Under the pieces are notes generated by a model, which did no database searches, had not been told where the DNA came from, and saw nothing but the letters and a program-made list of their open reading frames with translations. A program made the translations under genes and the position numbers. Source: CAYXXZ01 sp050175615 (GTDB lineage: Bacteria; Pseudomonadota; Gammaproteobacteria; Pseudomonadales; Porticoccaceae). From it: a stretch of 42,159 nucleotides of DNA. Shown in pieces: positions 41,021 through 42,159 of the stretch; position 1 is the first letter of the stretch, and each line of letters starts with the position of its first letter. The DNA is taken from the NCBI GenBank assembly GCA_050175615.1, contig JBFXIU010000006.1, forward strand, positions 1-42,159, read 5' to 3'.

Positions 41021-42159
41021 ATGAAAAGTATTTCTCACAAGTTGGCAGGAGTGCCAGAGTCCTCGTGGCTTTTTGCCATGGTTTTTTCGCTGCTGGTGAT
41101 TGCGGCCTATGTACCCTTTTGGGGTTTTTTTTCCCTGCAGCCATTTGTAGCTGTCGCTTTGGTGATTTTTTTTGTTAAGAAGCTCTACAGCGGCTATGGT
41201 TTTAACGCCAAAACCAACGGCCTTCTGTTGGCCGCACTTTTTGTGGTTAATGTTGCTGTTTCTGAGCTGCCGATCAAAACCATTACCGCCACGGTGTCGA
41301 TGATAAAGGGATTGCTTTTGTTCTACCCTGCCGTGGTTGCCGGTTGCTTTCTTGCCGCCAGGGAGCGACTTCAAGGCCAGATTGTCAAAATCTATTTTTT
41401 GGCGAATATGGTGTTTGCCTTATGGATTTATTTTGCCGTTTTGGATCGAGAAAATATTTTTGAATCATTACTGCTGTGGTCAAACAACCATCTTGGCAAT
41501 ATGCACAATTTAAATAATTTCCTGTTTTTTTCGCTGTTGGCGGGAGTCGTCGGGCTTTGTGCTTCAAAAGATCTGCTGGAGAGGGGCGCTCTTTTAATCG
41601 GCGTGGGATTTATTGCCGGCCTGTGTTTTGTGGTCAAATCTGAAGGCGCCGTTTACGGGCTGGTATTGGCCGCATTGTTCTATGCTGTGTTTTTCTCGAC
41701 AAAAAAATATCGACCATTTTTTACAGTGGCTATCCTGTTTTGCCTTTTGTCGTCGGTCTATGTGTATATAAACCCTCAAGTCCTTGCTGTTTTTTTCGGC
41801 TACGAGGCTGGTTCACTGATGGCCAGAAAGGAAATTTTTAATAATGTGTTTCAGGTGCTGGACGGTAATTTGCTGTTTGGCCTTGGTGTGGGCACATTCA
41901 GGTACCTTCCCGAAGTGGCGGTGAATGGTGAAAACTTCATTCATCCCCACAATATATATCTGGAAATTCTATACTCCTTTGGACTTTGCGGTGTGCTGGT
42001 GTTGGCTTTTGTGTTTTGGTCTGGAGTGCGACGCATTGATTTGAGGCTTTTAAAATCGCAGCAGGTTTGTGTGCTGCTGTTTTTAATGCTGGTTTATTAC
42101 AGTGCCAAAGGAATGAGCGATATCAAGTTGCTGTCACAACCCAGCATGAGAGATCGGAA
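41021..42159 (+). CDS. O-antigen ligase/polymerase (partial, runs off end)
   Basis: Open frame from ATG 41021 to the window end without a stop (379 codons), so the C-terminus is missing. It encodes an integral membrane protein with about nine or more hydrophobic segments. A late periplasmic-loop motif FIHPHNIYLEILYSFGLCG is the hallmark of the O-antigen ligase/Wzy_C family (PF04932), and LLFGLGVGTFRYLPEV stands just before it. Proteins of this group join O-antigen to lipid A-core (WaaL) or polymerise repeats (Wzy); which one cannot be decided here. G+C is much lower than in the neighbours: hand counts of 60-base lines at 41161, 41401, 41701 and 41941 gave 42, 35, 37 and 42 %, against 60 % at 38761. 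This suggests transfer from another source. The ribosome site is weak. Confidence 0.85.
   Translation, partial: MKSISHKLAGVPESSWLFAMVFSLLVIAAYVPFWGFFSLQPFVAVALVIFFVKKLYSGYGFNAKTNGLLLAALFVVNVAVSELPIKTITATVSMIKGLLLFYPAVVAGCFLAARERLQGQIVKIYFLANMVFALWIYFAVLDRENIFESLLLWSNNHLGNMHNLNNFLFFSLLAGVVGLCASKDLLERGALLIGVGFIAGLCFVVKSEGAVYGLVLAALFYAVFFSTKKYRPFFTVAILFCLLSSVYVYINPQVLAVFFGYEAGSLMARKEIFNNVFQVLDGNLLFGLGVGTFRYLPEVAVNGENFIHPHNIYLEILYSFGLCGVLVLAFVFWSGVRRIDLRLLKSQQVCVLLFLMLVYYSAKGMSDIKLLSQPSMRDR

Overview
The window looks like a chromosomal segment of a gammaproteobacterium that makes type IV pili, probably a relative of Pseudomonas or the Cellvibrio/Spongiibacter group. The basis is gene order. The block hemW-rdgB-DUF4426-metW-metX ... 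yggU-yggT-proC-yggS | pilT-pilU | ruvX-yqgE-tonB-gshB | pilG-pilH-pilI-pilJ-pilK-chpA-chpB-chpC matches, as I remember it, the order on the Pseudomonas aeruginosa chromosome (about PA0386-PA0415). G+C looks close to 60 % over most of the window. No tRNA, rRNA, CRISPR array or insertion sequence was seen. Coordinates of starts were chosen by reading Shine-Dalgarno sites, overlaps and family N-termini; no database was searched.

Left edge (1-1059): an integron-type tyrosine recombinase (IntI) with all catalytic residues but a shortened N-terminus. Any attI site and cassette array would lie to the left, outside the window. Minus-strand housekeeping block (1060-9101): yggS, proC, yggT, yggU, pyk, metX, metW, a DUF4426 protein, rdgB and hemW, tightly packed, with TGATG stop/start overlaps at three junctions. 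A type II pyruvate kinase gene sits inside this otherwise conserved order.

Motility and signalling (9188-26097): the retraction ATPases pilT and pilU, then on the opposite strand gshB-tonB and yqgE-ruvX, then the complete Pil-Chp chemosensory operon: two single-domain response regulators (PilG, PilH), a CheW adaptor (PilI), the pilus chemoreceptor (PilJ, with an unusual acidic tail), CheR methyltransferase (PilK), the hybrid CheA kinase (ChpA, compact form), CheB methylesterase (ChpB) and a second CheW-like protein (ChpC). Together these would sense surface or pilus state and tune pilus extension against PilT/PilU retraction.

Middle (26140-36455): a chromate transporter ending at a strong hairpin, a small cytochrome c, arginine biosynthesis genes argA and argE (minus strand), then divergently a stand-alone PilB/GspE-type ATPase overlapping glnE, and ilvE on the minus strand.

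Right edge (36751-42159): a surface-polysaccharide (probably LPS core) locus: an ELM1-family gene, a glycosyltransferase, a membrane-anchored polysaccharide deacetylase, a second glycosyltransferase, a decayed second ELM1-like gene, and an AT-rich O-antigen ligase/polymerase gene that runs off the end. The decayed ELM1 copy and the cut-off ligase gene are easy to miss, because the first is frameshifted and the second has no stop codon in the window. No wholly new system was recognised. The most unusual points are the PilJ acidic tail, the compact ChpA, the ELM1 relic and the shortened integron integrase.
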